From Cupriavidus sp. EM10 (GTDB lineage Bacteria > Pseudomonadota > Gammaproteobacteria > Burkholderiales > Burkholderiaceae), in contig NZ_CP076061.1 in NCBI RefSeq assembly GCF_018729255.1, positions 2,418,001-2,482,000 on the forward strand: a stretch of DNA of 64,000 bases. The letters run 5' to 3'. Both the position numbers and the translations under genes were made by a program. Positions within the stretch are counted from its first letter, which is position 1. Every line of letters begins with the position of its first letter. Below are positions 36,203 through 44,311 of this stretch, one piece after another. Under the pieces are notes generated by a model. That model was not told where the DNA came from, searched no databases, and worked only from the letters and a program-made list of their open reading frames with translations.

Positions 36203-37279
36203 ATGAATATGGCAATCCTGGTAAGTCATCCCTGGTTTGGCGCGGCAATGGGTGCCGTGGCCGCCATCCTGCTCGGGCTGCTGGCCCATCGGCTTGGCGG
36301 CCTTTTGCTGATGCGGATGACCCGGCATACCCCGGTGCTGCATGCGATGGTCGTCAAGGCGCGCGGGCCGGCCCAAGTGGTGATACCGCTGTTCCTGCTG
36401 CAGACCACATGGCAGGCGGCGCCCGACGAACTGATCGGGATCAACAGCATCCGGCACCTGAACGGCCTGCTGATGATCGTGTCGGTGACGTGGCTGCTGG
36501 TGCGCATCATCGGCGGCTTTGCCCAGGGCATCCTGGACCAGCATCCGGTCAACGTGGCCGACAACATCGGCGCGCGCCGCATCCATACCCAGACGCGCGT
36601 GATCTCGCGCATTGCCATGACGCTGGTGGGCGTGATGGGCGCGGCGATGCTGCTGATGACGTTTCCGGGCGCCCGGCAGGTGGGCGCGAGCCTGCTGGCA
36701 TCGGCGGGTGTGGTCGGCCTGATTGCCGGCTTCGCGGCCAAGCCGGTGTTCAGCAACATGATCGCCGGGCTGCAGCTGGCGCTGACGCAGCCGCTGCGGC
36801 TTGACGACGTGCTCATCATCGAGGGCGAATGGGGCCGCGTCGAGGAAATCACCAGCACCTATGTGGTGCTTCAGATCTGGGACGAACGCCGCCTGATCAT
36901 TCCGCTGCAGTATTTCATCGAAAAGCCATTCCAGAACTGGACCCGCAACAGTGCGCAGATCATGGGGTCGGTCTTTTTCTACGTGGATTACGGCATGCCG
37001 CTGGCGCCACTGCGCGAGGCGCTGACACGCATCGTGAAGTCGCGCCCGGAGTGGGATGGCCGTTTCTTTAATCTTGTGGTCAGCGACACCACCGACAAGA
37101 CGATGCAACTGCGCGTGCTGTGCACGGCGGCGTCGTCGGGCCTGGCCTGGGATCTGCGCTGCGCGGTCCGTGAAGGGCTGATCGACTTCATGCAGCGCGA
37201 ATATCCGCAGTTCCTGCCCCGGCTCAGGATCGAGGGGGATCGCGGCAGCGACCACCCGCCGCCTGCACAGCCGGCCTAG
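36203..37279 (+). CDS. MscS-type mechanosensitive ion channel
   Basis: A small-conductance mechanosensitive channel of 358 residues from ATG 36203 (ATG 36209 is also possible). Three or four TM segments are followed by the pore helix region GASLLASAGVVGLIAGFAAKPVFSNMIAGL, the glycine/alanine-packed TM3 of MscS, then the beta domain (RLDDVLIIEGEWGRVEEITSTYVVLQIWDERRLIIPLQYFIEKPFQNW). The C-terminal soluble domain ends in a Pro-rich tail. It opens under membrane tension to relieve hypo-osmotic shock. A hairpin terminator follows. Confidence 0.88.
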   Translation: MNMAILVSHPWFGAAMGAVAAILLGLLAHRLGGLLLMRMTRHTPVLHAMVVKARGPAQVVIPLFLLQTTWQAAPDELIGINSIRHLNGLLMIVSVTWLLVRIIGGFAQGILDQHPVNVADNIGARRIHTQTRVISRIAMTLVGVMGAAMLLMTFPGARQVGASLLASAGVVGLIAGFAAKPVFSNMIAGLQLALTQPLRLDDVLIIEGEWGRVEEITSTYVVLQIWDERRLIIPLQYFIEKPFQNWTRNSAQIMGSVFFYVDYGMPLAPLREALTRIVKSRPEWDGRFFNLVVSDTTDKTMQLRVLCTAASSGLAWDLRCAVREGLIDFMQREYPQFLPRLRIEGDRGSDHPPPAQPA

Positions 37280-37290
37280 CAAAAGCAGAG

Positions 37291-37314
37291 CGGGCAGCCC
37301 ATGCTGCCCGTTTC
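37291..37314 (+). terminator. Rho-independent terminator after mscS-type gene
   Basis: CGGGCAG-CCCATG-CTGCCCG (37291-37310), then TTTCT. Twelve bases after the channel stop codon and just before the end of the convergent sterol-desaturase-like gene. Confidence 0.7.
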
Positions 37315-37333
37315 TCCGTCGCCTTCCCTCCTG

Positions 37334-38254
37334 TTACTGCGCGACTGCCACCTTTGTCTCGATATCCGGGGTGAGCTTGTGCCGCTGGCGGAGTTCTTCC
37401 GTCGTCGTGCCCTGGCCGTTCGGTGCCCAGCCCGGCGGCATCAGCAGGTAGCCAACGGCGCTCGGCAGGTTGCCTGACGCCATCATGTCCTTGCCCAGGC
37501 TGATCCAATGTTCGAACTGGTTGACCAGCGGGTTGTGCGTGGTGGTGGGGTGCACCAGGCCGAAGCGGCACGGCTCTTCGCCGCGTTCCGCCACGTAGGT
37601 GCCGAACAGGCGGTCGAAGATGATCAGCACGCCACCGTAGTTGGCATCGAGGTAGTCGACATTCGAAGCATGGTGCACGCGGTGGGCCGACGGGGTGTTG
37701 AACACGTATTCGAACCAGCCCAGCTTCGGAATCCAGGTGGTGTGCAGCCAGAACTGGTACAGCAGGTTCAGGCTCAGCGTGGCCAGCACCACTTCAGGAC
37801 GCACGCCCAGGAAGACCAGCGGGGCGAAGAAGATGGCGGTGCCGGTAATCTTGCCGGTCCAGCCCAGGCGATAGGCGGTACCCAGCGTCAGTTCATTCGG
37901 CGAGTGGTGCACGGCGTGCGTGGCCCAGAAGAAGCGGATGCGGTGCGACGCGCGGTGATACCAGTAGTAGCAGAATTCCTGGCCGATGAAGAGCAGCAGC
38001 ACGGCCAGCGCGCTGTTGATCTCCACGGTGAAGATGCGGTGCTGCCAGGCCAGGGCGAAGATCGGCGCGGCCAGCGACAGCGGCAGGAAGGCCATCAGCT
38101 TGCGGCCAATCATGTCGACCAGTGACAGGCCCATTTCATGCCAGGGGTACGTCTTGCCTTGCTGGCGTGCCCTGCGGGCCAGGAACGCGGCCTCGACCAT
38201 CGAAGCGGCCACGATGATGCCGGTGGCCAGGAGGGTGACTTTATGGAGTTGCAT
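37334..38254 (-). CDS. Sterol desaturase/fatty acid hydroxylase family protein
   Basis: A 306-residue integral membrane di-iron enzyme. Three histidine clusters are present: HRASH (in WYHRASHRIRFFW), HAVHH (ATHAVHHSPNE) and HRVHH (SAHRVHHASN). Several TM helices surround them. Start at ATG 38254 with AAGGA upstream. Family members hydroxylate or desaturate sterols, fatty acids or carotenoids; bacterial ones often act on membrane lipids such as ornithine lipids or hopanoids. No neighbouring gene fixes the substrate. Confidence 0.87.
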   Translation of the reverse strand: MQLHKVTLLATGIIVAASMVEAAFLARRARQQGKTYPWHEMGLSLVDMIGRKLMAFLPLSLAAPIFALAWQHRIFTVEINSALAVLLLFIGQEFCYYWYHRASHRIRFFWATHAVHHSPNELTLGTAYRLGWTGKITGTAIFFAPLVFLGVRPEVVLATLSLNLLYQFWLHTTWIPKLGWFEYVFNTPSAHRVHHASNVDYLDANYGGVLIIFDRLFGTYVAERGEEPCRFGLVHPTTTHNPLVNQFEHWISLGKDMMASGNLPSAVGYLLMPPGWAPNGQGTTTEELRQRHKLTPDIETKVAVAQ

Positions 38255-38666
38255 GATCGTCCTTTCGCTTTGGCTGAGACGCTTGGCTTGGCAGTCGCTG
38301 CGTCGGTGAGCCAACTGTAGGGGGCGATCCCGCGGGGCGCCACGTGGGAAGTATGTCGCCCTGTTTCATGGCCCGCAAAGCCTTGCGGGGCAAGGGTTTG
38401 CGGCGAATCCTGAAGTGGTTGCGCCGCGCCGGATGACACAGGTTGCCGAGGCGGATGCGCCGCATGCCACGCCCGGGTGCCAGGCGCTCATTTATGGCGA
38501 TGGTCAGCGGATATCCGTTGCGATACTGACCCGCGCCAGCCATGACATCCGACGAAATAATTGCTGCCTGGCGATTGCGGCGAGCGTTTTCCATACTCTG
38601 GTCACCGCGCCGCCATGCACCCCCGCCGACCCGGACGCGATGCCCCACCCCACCAAGGATATCGAG
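38255..38666. other. Divergent intergenic region, 412 bases
   Basis: Separates the sterol-desaturase-like gene (minus) from the DUF4410 gene (plus) and should contain both promoters. I see no gene, strong palindrome or repeat here; the open frames on either strand look non-coding. Confidence 0.4.
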
Positions 38667-39431
38667 ATGCAAACCACTTTCCAGACTATCGCCGCCCAGA
38701 CCAAGCGCCTGACCATTGCCGCATTCGCCACCGGCGCGATGCTGGCCGCCGGCCATGCCAATGCCGGCGTCACGGGCCTGGCCCAGCCCGGCCTGATGGA
38801 ATCGGTGCATGCCGACGTCATCTACGTGCACGCATTTCACGCCGACGCCGGCCAGGTCAAGCTGGACGGCGGCATGGTGCAGAAGGTGAAGGCGATGGCC
38901 GAAGGCACGACGGCCGCCGGCGAACAGTCGGAAGCCGCCGGCCAGGCCCGCGAACAGGTGGCCAACGAAATCGTCCGCACGCTGCGCGCCAAGGGGCTGA
39001 ACGCCGTTCGCTCGGATGCGCCGGTGCCCGCCAATGTCAGCGCCGTGATCGTCGACGGCGACTTCCGCAAGATCGACGAAGGCAGCGGCCGCCGCCGTCT
39101 GTTGCTGGGCCTGGGCGCCGGCAAGAGCGAGGTGGTGACGCAGGTGCGCATTTCGTACCAGCCGGCCCACGGCGTCGCCGTGCCGCTGCAGACGTTCAAT
39201 GCCGACGCCAATAGCGGCCATATGCCGGGTGTCGCCGAAACCGCCGGCGTCGGCGCCGTCGCCGGCCACGTGGCAATGGCCGCCGCCGCAGGCACAGGCG
39301 TGCACGGCGTGTCCGAGGTCAAGCACGACACCATCCACGCCGACGCCACGCGCCTGGGCGATGCCATCGGCCAACAGGTGGCGGCCGCCAGCGAAGAGGA
39401 AGGCTGGATGACAGTGCGTCCGGCGGTCTGA
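38667..39431 (+). CDS. DUF4410 domain periplasmic protein
   Basis: A 254-residue exported protein. Start at ATG 38667 with AAGGA eight bases upstream; the signal peptide ends near HANAG. The mature sequence has VIYVHAFHADAGQVKLDGG, QVANEIVRTLRAKGLNAVR, an IVDGDFRKIDEGSGRRRLLLGLGAGKSEVVTQVRIS core and an Ala/Gly/His-rich C-terminal part. This order matches DUF4410, whose members are often lipoprotein-like envelope proteins of unknown role. The GAGKS segment resembles a P-loop but sits in a predicted beta-hairpin, so nucleotide binding is not implied. It ends at a strong hairpin terminator. Confidence 0.8.
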   Translation: MQTTFQTIAAQTKRLTIAAFATGAMLAAGHANAGVTGLAQPGLMESVHADVIYVHAFHADAGQVKLDGGMVQKVKAMAEGTTAAGEQSEAAGQAREQVANEIVRTLRAKGLNAVRSDAPVPANVSAVIVDGDFRKIDEGSGRRRLLLGLGAGKSEVVTQVRISYQPAHGVAVPLQTFNADANSGHMPGVAETAGVGAVAGHVAMAAAAGTGVHGVSEVKHDTIHADATRLGDAIGQQVAAASEEEGWMTVRPAV

Positions 39432-39451
39432 TCTGACTTGAAATGCGTCTG

Positions 39452-39494
39452 AACGCCGGTCTCCCGCCGTGTGGCGGGGGACCGGCGTTGTCAT
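39452..39494 (+). terminator. Strong hairpin terminator after DUF4410 gene
   Basis: Seventeen-base stem (39452-39468 with 39473-39489, a single G-T wobble) closed by a GTGT loop, followed by GTCATTT. It lies 20 bases after the DUF4410 stop and immediately before the first sequence recognisable as haemagglutinin/CdiA. Confidence 0.8.
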
Positions 39495-41748
39495 TTGGAA
39501 CCAGGAAAAACTCGCGCTCTACAAGAACGCGGCCGACTACGCCAAGGAACATAACCTGGCGCTGGGCCAGGCACTAAGCGGGGACCAGGTGAAGGCGCTG
39601 GACGCGCCGATGCTGTGGTACGTCGAGCAGGCAGTGCCCGACCCCCGATGCACGCTGGCGAGCACGGTCTGCCCGAGCGTCAACGCCCTCGTGCCGCAGG
39701 TCTACCTGCCTGAAGGCTATGCACGGGCGCTGTCGGTGCCCACGGGCGGCACCATCAGCGGCGAGAACATCAAGCTGACCATCGACGGGCAGCTTCGCAA
39801 CACCGGCCAGGTCATCGCGCAGGACACGCTGACGGTCAAGGCCGAAAGCATCGACCTGAGCCCGAACGTCGTGTCGATCGGCACCAATGCGTACAAGGCT
39901 CAGGGCGGCTGGAACGTGGTGACCGGCACCGTGGTGCAGCCCGGCGGCTTCCTGTCGGCGATGCACATGGACATCGAGGCCGACAGCATCCGGGCCGTGA
40001 ACGACGCGTTCCGCGTGACCCGCGCGGACGGCTCGGTGGACCCGGAAGCGAGCGCCGCGCTGGTGGCACAGCTCAAGGAAAGCCTGGGGCTGAACTACAC
40101 CGAAGGCACGGTCGCCGACGACATCCACACGCAGTTCATCAAGGAAAAGAAGGGCTTCGGCATCATCGGCCAGATTGTGGCGATGGTGGCGGCGGTGGCG
40201 ATTTCGATTGTCACGGCGGGGGCGGGGGCGGCGATTGTGGGCTTCGTCGCAGGCGCGACGTTTGCGGCATCGACAGTCGGAGTCGCTATCAGTCTGGCCG
40301 TTAGCGGGTTGATCGCGGGCACGCTTTCAAGCATGTCCACCCAGCTTATAACAACGGGTTCGCTGAACATGGGGGCGGCTCTGAAGGCTGGCGCTGTCTC
40401 AGGCCTGACAGCAGGGCTGACGCAGGGCGGGCTGGGCGTGCTGAATCTGAGCGGCGCGGGCCTAAATACGTTGGGCGCCAATCTCACCACGGGGAGCTGG
40501 GCGGCGGTTCAGGACAGTCTCGGCAAGGCCATTGCTGCAAGCGTGGTGCGTTCGGCCATCAGCGCAGGAGTCAATACCATCGCCTATGGCGGGAGCTTTG
40601 GTCAGGCATTTGCGAATGGGCTCGTGCGCGATGCGGCGGCGGTGGCGGCGAATGCTGTTGGCATATCGGCGCCCGGTATTGGGACGCCAGGTTCTGATCC
40701 CCAATCCATTCTTGCCAATGTGCTGGGTCATGCGTTGGTCGGCTGTGCCGCGCAGAGTTTGTCTGGCGGGGATTGTGCTGGGGGTGCCATTGGCGGGGCG
40801 GCCTCGGCCATCGCCGCGCCGTTGATCCGAGACCAGATCTACGCTGACAGCCCGGTGGTGAACTACAGCGATGACCCGGTGCGACAGGCGCTAACGGTAG
40901 GCTTGGCGACGCTCATTGGCGGGGCAACGGGGCTGCTGCTGGGAGCGAACTCCACGTCAGCGGCGCTGGCCGCGCAGAACGAGGCGCTGAACAATGCGAC
41001 CAACGCCTCAGCCCCATCTTATGTACGGCGCGTTGCGGCCCTGGAAAACGCGAGGCTGATGGCGCAGTGCGGGACGTCATGCACGCAGGAAGACTTCCTG
41101 CGCATTGACACGCAGGTACAGCAGGTGGCTGCGGCCGCGACGCTCGCCAGGATGAACAACCTGACGCCAGAGCAGACGCTGAAGCTGGCCGACACATTGT
41201 CGAACCTGTTGCCGTACTATGGGTCGGCGGCGATGCTGTACCAGGCGGTAACGGGGCAGACCCTGAGTGGCCAGGAGCTGGGGACGGCGGACCGGTGGTT
41301 GTCGGGGATTCTGGGGGCGATTCCGGCGGGCGCAGCGGCCTACGGCAAGATCAGCGAGTTTGTGGCGGCAAAGGGCATTGGTGGAGGTGCAACCGGGACG
41401 GTCTGGGACTCAACAAAGGCGACGCAGCCAACCTATCCGGGGTCCGTCATTCCCAAGTCTTTTGAGATGTCATTGCCAAATGGGCAAAGTGTTTGGGTGC
41501 ATGGCAATGCGACCGAGCATTTGGCTGAATATGCTCAGATGGTGGCTACAAACAATCCTCCAAATGTTGTCCGGCTCACGACACAACAGCAACTGGCGAG
41601 CTTGCAGGGAGCCGTGAATACGGCAACACAAGGTAGCGTGCCATACAACCAGCTCGTGAATGTAGGAGGATGGGAGTTGAAGTTTGCCCCGCCGCGACAG
41701 CCCGGGCAAATGCCAGCCCTTATCCATGCACTTCCCACAGGAAAGTAA
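39469..41748 (+). CDS. CdiA/filamentous haemagglutinin C-terminal fragment with toxin domain
   Basis: The last ~750 residues of a contact-dependent inhibition (CdiA/FHA) exoprotein without its N-terminus. Homology-like sequence begins at VVIWNQEKLALYKNAADYA and continues with AQALSGDQVKALDAPMLWYVEQAVPDPRC-type text (read LGQALSGDQV...), VYLPEGYARAL and an FHA-style EST/beta-helix end. A Gly/Ala-rich DUF637-like hydrophobic region follows (about 225-440). Next is a pretoxin resembling PT-TG (YQAVTGQTLSGQELGTADRW), then a ~100-residue C-terminal domain (SFEMSLPNGQSVWVHGNA, VNVGGWELKFAPPRQPGQ) that I cannot name. The signal peptide, TPS domain and repeats are missing, and the open frame starts inside the loop of the upstream terminator. 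It cannot be secreted as is: an orphan cdiA-CT. GC content falls toward the 3' end. Confidence 0.75.
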   Translation: MWRGTGVVIWNQEKLALYKNAADYAKEHNLALGQALSGDQVKALDAPMLWYVEQAVPDPRCTLASTVCPSVNALVPQVYLPEGYARALSVPTGGTISGENIKLTIDGQLRNTGQVIAQDTLTVKAESIDLSPNVVSIGTNAYKAQGGWNVVTGTVVQPGGFLSAMHMDIEADSIRAVNDAFRVTRADGSVDPEASAALVAQLKESLGLNYTEGTVADDIHTQFIKEKKGFGIIGQIVAMVAAVAISIVTAGAGAAIVGFVAGATFAASTVGVAISLAVSGLIAGTLSSMSTQLITTGSLNMGAALKAGAVSGLTAGLTQGGLGVLNLSGAGLNTLGANLTTGSWAAVQDSLGKAIAASVVRSAISAGVNTIAYGGSFGQAFANGLVRDAAAVAANAVGISAPGIGTPGSDPQSILANVLGHALVGCAAQSLSGGDCAGGAIGGAASAIAAPLIRDQIYADSPVVNYSDDPVRQALTVGLATLIGGATGLLLGANSTSAALAAQNEALNNATNASAPSYVRRVAALENARLMAQCGTSCTQEDFLRIDTQVQQVAAAATLARMNNLTPEQTLKLADTLSNLLPYYGSAAMLYQAVTGQTLSGQELGTADRWLSGILGAIPAGAAAYGKISEFVAAKGIGGGATGTVWDSTKATQPTYPGSVIPKSFEMSLPNGQSVWVHGNATEHLAEYAQMVATNNPPNVVRLTTQQQLASLQGAVNTATQGSVPYNQLVNVGGWELKFAPPRQPGQMPALIHALPTGK

Positions 41749-41756
41749 TACAAGCC

Positions 41757-42151
41757 ATGGTTATCAATATTGAAAAGCCCTTGCGATTGTGCCTTGACGT
41801 TGTCGAGACGGATGAACATGTTCCGTCAATGAGGATGCAGATCGCTGTTGATGTGCAGCAGTTCGGACATAAGCTGGCGTATAGGGTAATGCATGGTTCG
41901 ACTGCGCAACGTGGGATACGTTTGTTCAGGGGCTAGCCGGACCTGATACAACGAAGATCTCTCTTGTTGATATGGGTGATCACTTCACGTTGACGCTCGG
42001 CGTGGTGAGCGGGTGCTTGGAGCTAGCGTGGGAAATGAAGAAGCGTGATACCTCTGGAGCCATTACTACTGCCACGTTCCGTTCTCCGATTGATGCCGAT
42101 ACGTTTGCCCATGTAACGCTTCAGTTCAAAGAGTTCGAACGCTGGTGGTAG
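41757..42151 (+). pseudogene. Putative CDI immunity protein, frameshifted
   Basis: Starts 9 bases after the toxin fragment, as cdiI genes do. The first frame (MVINIEKPLRLCLDVVETDE...) stops at 41936. The -1 frame continues with WFDCATWDTFVQGL, ISLVDMGDHFTLTLGV and a natural end EFERWW at 42151. One added G in the GGG at 41884-41886 joins them as YRGNAWFDCATW, giving a 131-residue acidic cytosolic protein. Hand count of 41761-41820 gives 26 G/C of 60 bases, far below the surrounding genes, the usual sign of a transferred toxin/immunity cassette. I recognise no named immunity family. Its role is inferred from position only. Confidence 0.65.
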
Positions 42152-42174
42152 TTGTTATTAGTGGCGCGGACATG

Positions 42175-42205
42175 ACGAACCCGGCTTCGGCCGGGTTCGT
42201 CGTTT
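42175..42205 (+). terminator. Hairpin terminator after immunity gene
   Basis: Perfect 11-base stem ACGAACCCGGC/GCCGGGTTCGT (42175-42185 with 42190-42200) with a TTCG tetraloop, then CGTTTC. It separates the toxin/immunity module from the convergent minus-strand operon and may serve both. Confidence 0.8.
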
Positions 42206-42217
42206 CTGTGGCGCTGC

Positions 42218-42460
42218 TTACGGCTCTAGAGGTGAGTCGGATACCGTTTGCACGTCATCGACGACGACGTGCTCGCCCTGCAGGTCGAAGCGCACGAACT
42301 GGCGCCGACCGTCGGGGAAGCGTTTCTCGACGAGCCCCTTGGGGGTGTCCGGCGTGGAGACGTAGATGGGATTGCCCCGAGCCAGGTGGGCGCGAGCGTC
42401 CTCGTCACTGTCGTCGTTGGCCATGGCGTCGAAGAGCGCGTCCTGCTCGGCGGACGACAT
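42218..42460 (-). CDS. Small conserved hypothetical protein
   Basis: An 80-residue acidic soluble protein: MSSAEQDALFDAMANDDSDE, then ARAHLARGNPIYVSTPDTPK and GLVEKRFPDGRRQFVRFD. The C-terminal half looks like a short beta-rich unit. No named family recognised. It is the last gene of the Bug-OCD-PhnD-like operon; its start overlaps the uncorrected 3' end of the PhnD-like gene, but would lie 18 bases after it if that gene ends at 42479. Confidence 0.6.
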   Translation of the reverse strand: MSSAEQDALFDAMANDDSDEDARAHLARGNPIYVSTPDTPKGLVEKRFPDGRRQFVRFDLQGEHVVVDDVQTVSDSPLEP

Positions 42461-43283
42461 CTGATATTCGGTGCCCCGTCACCGAATCTCCAACTCCCGC
42501 TCCGCACCCGAGGCCCCCGCCACCAACCCCCATACCCCCCACCTCCGGCCGCACAAACCTTTCCACCAGCACCGCGTCAAGCAGCGCCCCGTAGCTGCCA
42601 TCCGCGTGCAACCCGCACAACCGCTCGATCAACCGTTCCCGCTCCGATTCCGCCAGGTCAGCAGACGCCACCAGCAACGGATTCGGCGTCCATGGCGTCC
42701 AGGCGATGGTCATCAGGCCGTCGAGCAAGGCCGGCTCATGTCGTCGCACCAAATCCAGGAAGTAGCTGTCCAGCGCCGTGACATCGATCTGCCGTTCGCG
42801 CAGGGCGGTCAGCGCACGTATGGGCGTGTCCAGCGGGCCGATCGATTCGGAAAACAGCGCGCCGCGCTTGCTGGCAAACGGCGCCAGCAGTTGGCGCGCG
42901 GCGTGGTAGCCCGACTGGGAGTGCCTGGCCATCCAGCCGAAGCGGTGGCCGAAGGTGTCTTCCACGGTTTGCCAGCCGCTGTCGGCACGTACCAGCAGTT
43001 CGCTGCGGTAGCGCGGCAGGCCGCCGTAGGCAGCGGGCGAGGGCACGGGGGCGACCAGCGGCGCAACGGGTGCCATGCCTTGCGCGAACGGCAGCCCGCA
43101 CATGAAGCCGCAGACCAGGTCGGATCGCTGCCATAGCGACGGCAGCGGGGCCGGCCAGGCGAACGGTACCACCTCCACGGGCCACGACAGGTCGGCGAAC
43201 ACGCGTGAGAACAGCGCGTGCCACGCGTCGGTGACCGCCGGCGTGGCGTTGTACATGCGGAAGGAGGCGATGCCGGCGGCCAT
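42405..43283 (-). CDS. PhnD-like phosphate/phosphonate ABC substrate-binding protein
   Basis: A periplasmic-binding-protein-like protein starting at ATG 43283 (MAAGIASFRMYNATPAVTDA) without a signal peptide. It has the PhnD-family layout: ADLSWPVEVVPFAWP, DLVCGFMCGLPFAQG, RSELLVRADSGWQTVEDTFG, RFGWMARHSQSGYHAARQLLAP, ITALDSYFLDLVRRH-type core and WTPWTPNPLLVASADL. The 3' end is suspicious: after VRPEVGG the frame runs through Gly codons in G-runs to 42405. A frame change there would end the protein in ERELEIR at 42479, just before the next gene. Without a signal peptide it may act as a cytosolic binding or enzyme-like protein in the operon. Twelve bases separate it from the OCD gene. Confidence 0.72.
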   Translation of the reverse strand: MAAGIASFRMYNATPAVTDAWHALFSRVFADLSWPVEVVPFAWPAPLPSLWQRSDLVCGFMCGLPFAQGMAPVAPLVAPVPSPAAYGGLPRYRSELLVRADSGWQTVEDTFGHRFGWMARHSQSGYHAARQLLAPFASKRGALFSESIGPLDTPIRALTALRERQIDVTALDSYFLDLVRRHEPALLDGLMTIAWTPWTPNPLLVASADLAESERERLIERLCGLHADGSYGALLDAVLVERFVRPEVGGMGVGGGGLGCGAGVGDSVTGHRISDVVRRAGRALRRHGQRRQ

Positions 43284-43294
43284 GTCGGCAGACC

Positions 43295-44299
43295 TCAGGC
43301 GAACCGCAGCGTCTGGCCCAGGCCCTTGGCGCGGGCCTTGGTCAGCATGGCGTGCCCGAGCGCGATGTCGGTGGTGGACAGTCCGCGGTGCCAGAACAGG
43401 ATCGTCTCGTCGTCGCGCTCGCGGCCCGGCTTCAGGCCGGCCACGATCTGTCCCAGTTCGGCGTGCAGGTTTTCCTCGCTCAGCCGGCCGCTGTCCACGT
43501 GCTGGCGCAGCGCGCCGAACGGCAGGCCCTTGCGGCACTGGCCCCAGTCGTCCACCACCATCTTGCTCATGATGTCGGTCAGCGACAGTTCCACCGCGCT
43601 CATGGTGCCGTAGGGGATCACCAGCGCGCCGGGCTTGATCCAGTCGGTCAGCAGCATCGGCGTGGGCTGGGGCAGGCGAGACGCCTCCACCACGATATCG
43701 GCGCCGCGCACGCACGATTCCCAGTCGTCGGTCACGGTCACGCGCTTGCCCAGGTCGCGCGACAGCCGCGCGGCAAAGGCATCGCGGCTTTCCGGGCGGC
43801 GGGAATGCACGCGGATCTCGTCGAAGTCGTACAGCGAATCCAGTAGCCGCACGTTCCAGTACGACGTGCCGCGCGCGCCGATGTGGCCCAGCACCTTGCT
43901 GTCCTTACGCGCCAGGTGCCTGGCGCCCAGCGCCGTCACCGCCCCGGTGCGCATGTCGGTGATGGCGGTGGCGTCGATCACGGCCAGCGGCGTGCCGTTG
44001 TCGGGATCGAACAGGTTGAGCAGCGCCATCTCTGACGGCAACCCGTGCTTGTAGTTGTCGACGTAGTCGGACACCACCTTCACGCCCGCCACGTGCAGCG
44101 GCTTGATAAAGCCGCGCAGCACGTTGAAGTGTCCCTTGTCCGACGATTCCGGCACCAGGTGCACGCGCGGTTCGATCACCGTCTCGCCTCGGCCCTGGGC
44201 GGCCAGCGCGGCTTCCACGGCGGCCAGGATCTCGGCGTCGGTCAACGCCAGTTCGGCCACGTCGGGGCCGTTCAGGTAGGTCAGGTACAGCTCGTTCAC
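43295..44299 (-). CDS. Ornithine cyclodeaminase/mu-crystallin family protein
   Basis: A 334-residue NAD(P)-binding protein of the ornithine cyclodeaminase family: VHLVPESSDKGHFNVLRGFI, a substrate Lys region in GVKVVSDYVDNYKHGLPSEMALL, PLAVIDATAITDMRTGAVTALGARHLA, the Rossmann-type VLGHIGARGTSYWNVRLLDSL and VIPYGTMSAVELSLTDIM. Members include ornithine cyclodeaminase, alanine/lysine dehydrogenases and ketimine reductases, so activity on an amino acid or imine is expected without fixing which one. The usual GxGxQA motif reads GHIGARGTS. It lies between Bug and PhnD-like genes in one operon under a HutC-type regulator. Confidence 0.85.
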   Translation of the reverse strand: MNELYLTYLNGPDVAELALTDAEILAAVEAALAAQGRGETVIEPRVHLVPESSDKGHFNVLRGFIKPLHVAGVKVVSDYVDNYKHGLPSEMALLNLFDPDNGTPLAVIDATAITDMRTGAVTALGARHLARKDSKVLGHIGARGTSYWNVRLLDSLYDFDEIRVHSRRPESRDAFAARLSRDLGKRVTVTDDWESCVRGADIVVEASRLPQPTPMLLTDWIKPGALVIPYGTMSAVELSLTDIMSKMVVDDWGQCRKGLPFGALRQHVDSGRLSEENLHAELGQIVAGLKPGRERDDETILFWHRGLSTTDIALGHAMLTKARAKGLGQTLRFA

Positions 44300-44311
44300 G
44301 GGGGTCTCCTC

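Noticed and set aside
38655..39431. P-loop ATPase call for the DUF4410 protein
   Set aside because: GLGAGKS resembles a Walker A motif but no Walker B or suitable fold follows and the protein is exported.
39469..41748. Complete CDI system
   Set aside because: No cdiB, no signal peptide or TPS domain, and only the C-terminal part of CdiA is present.
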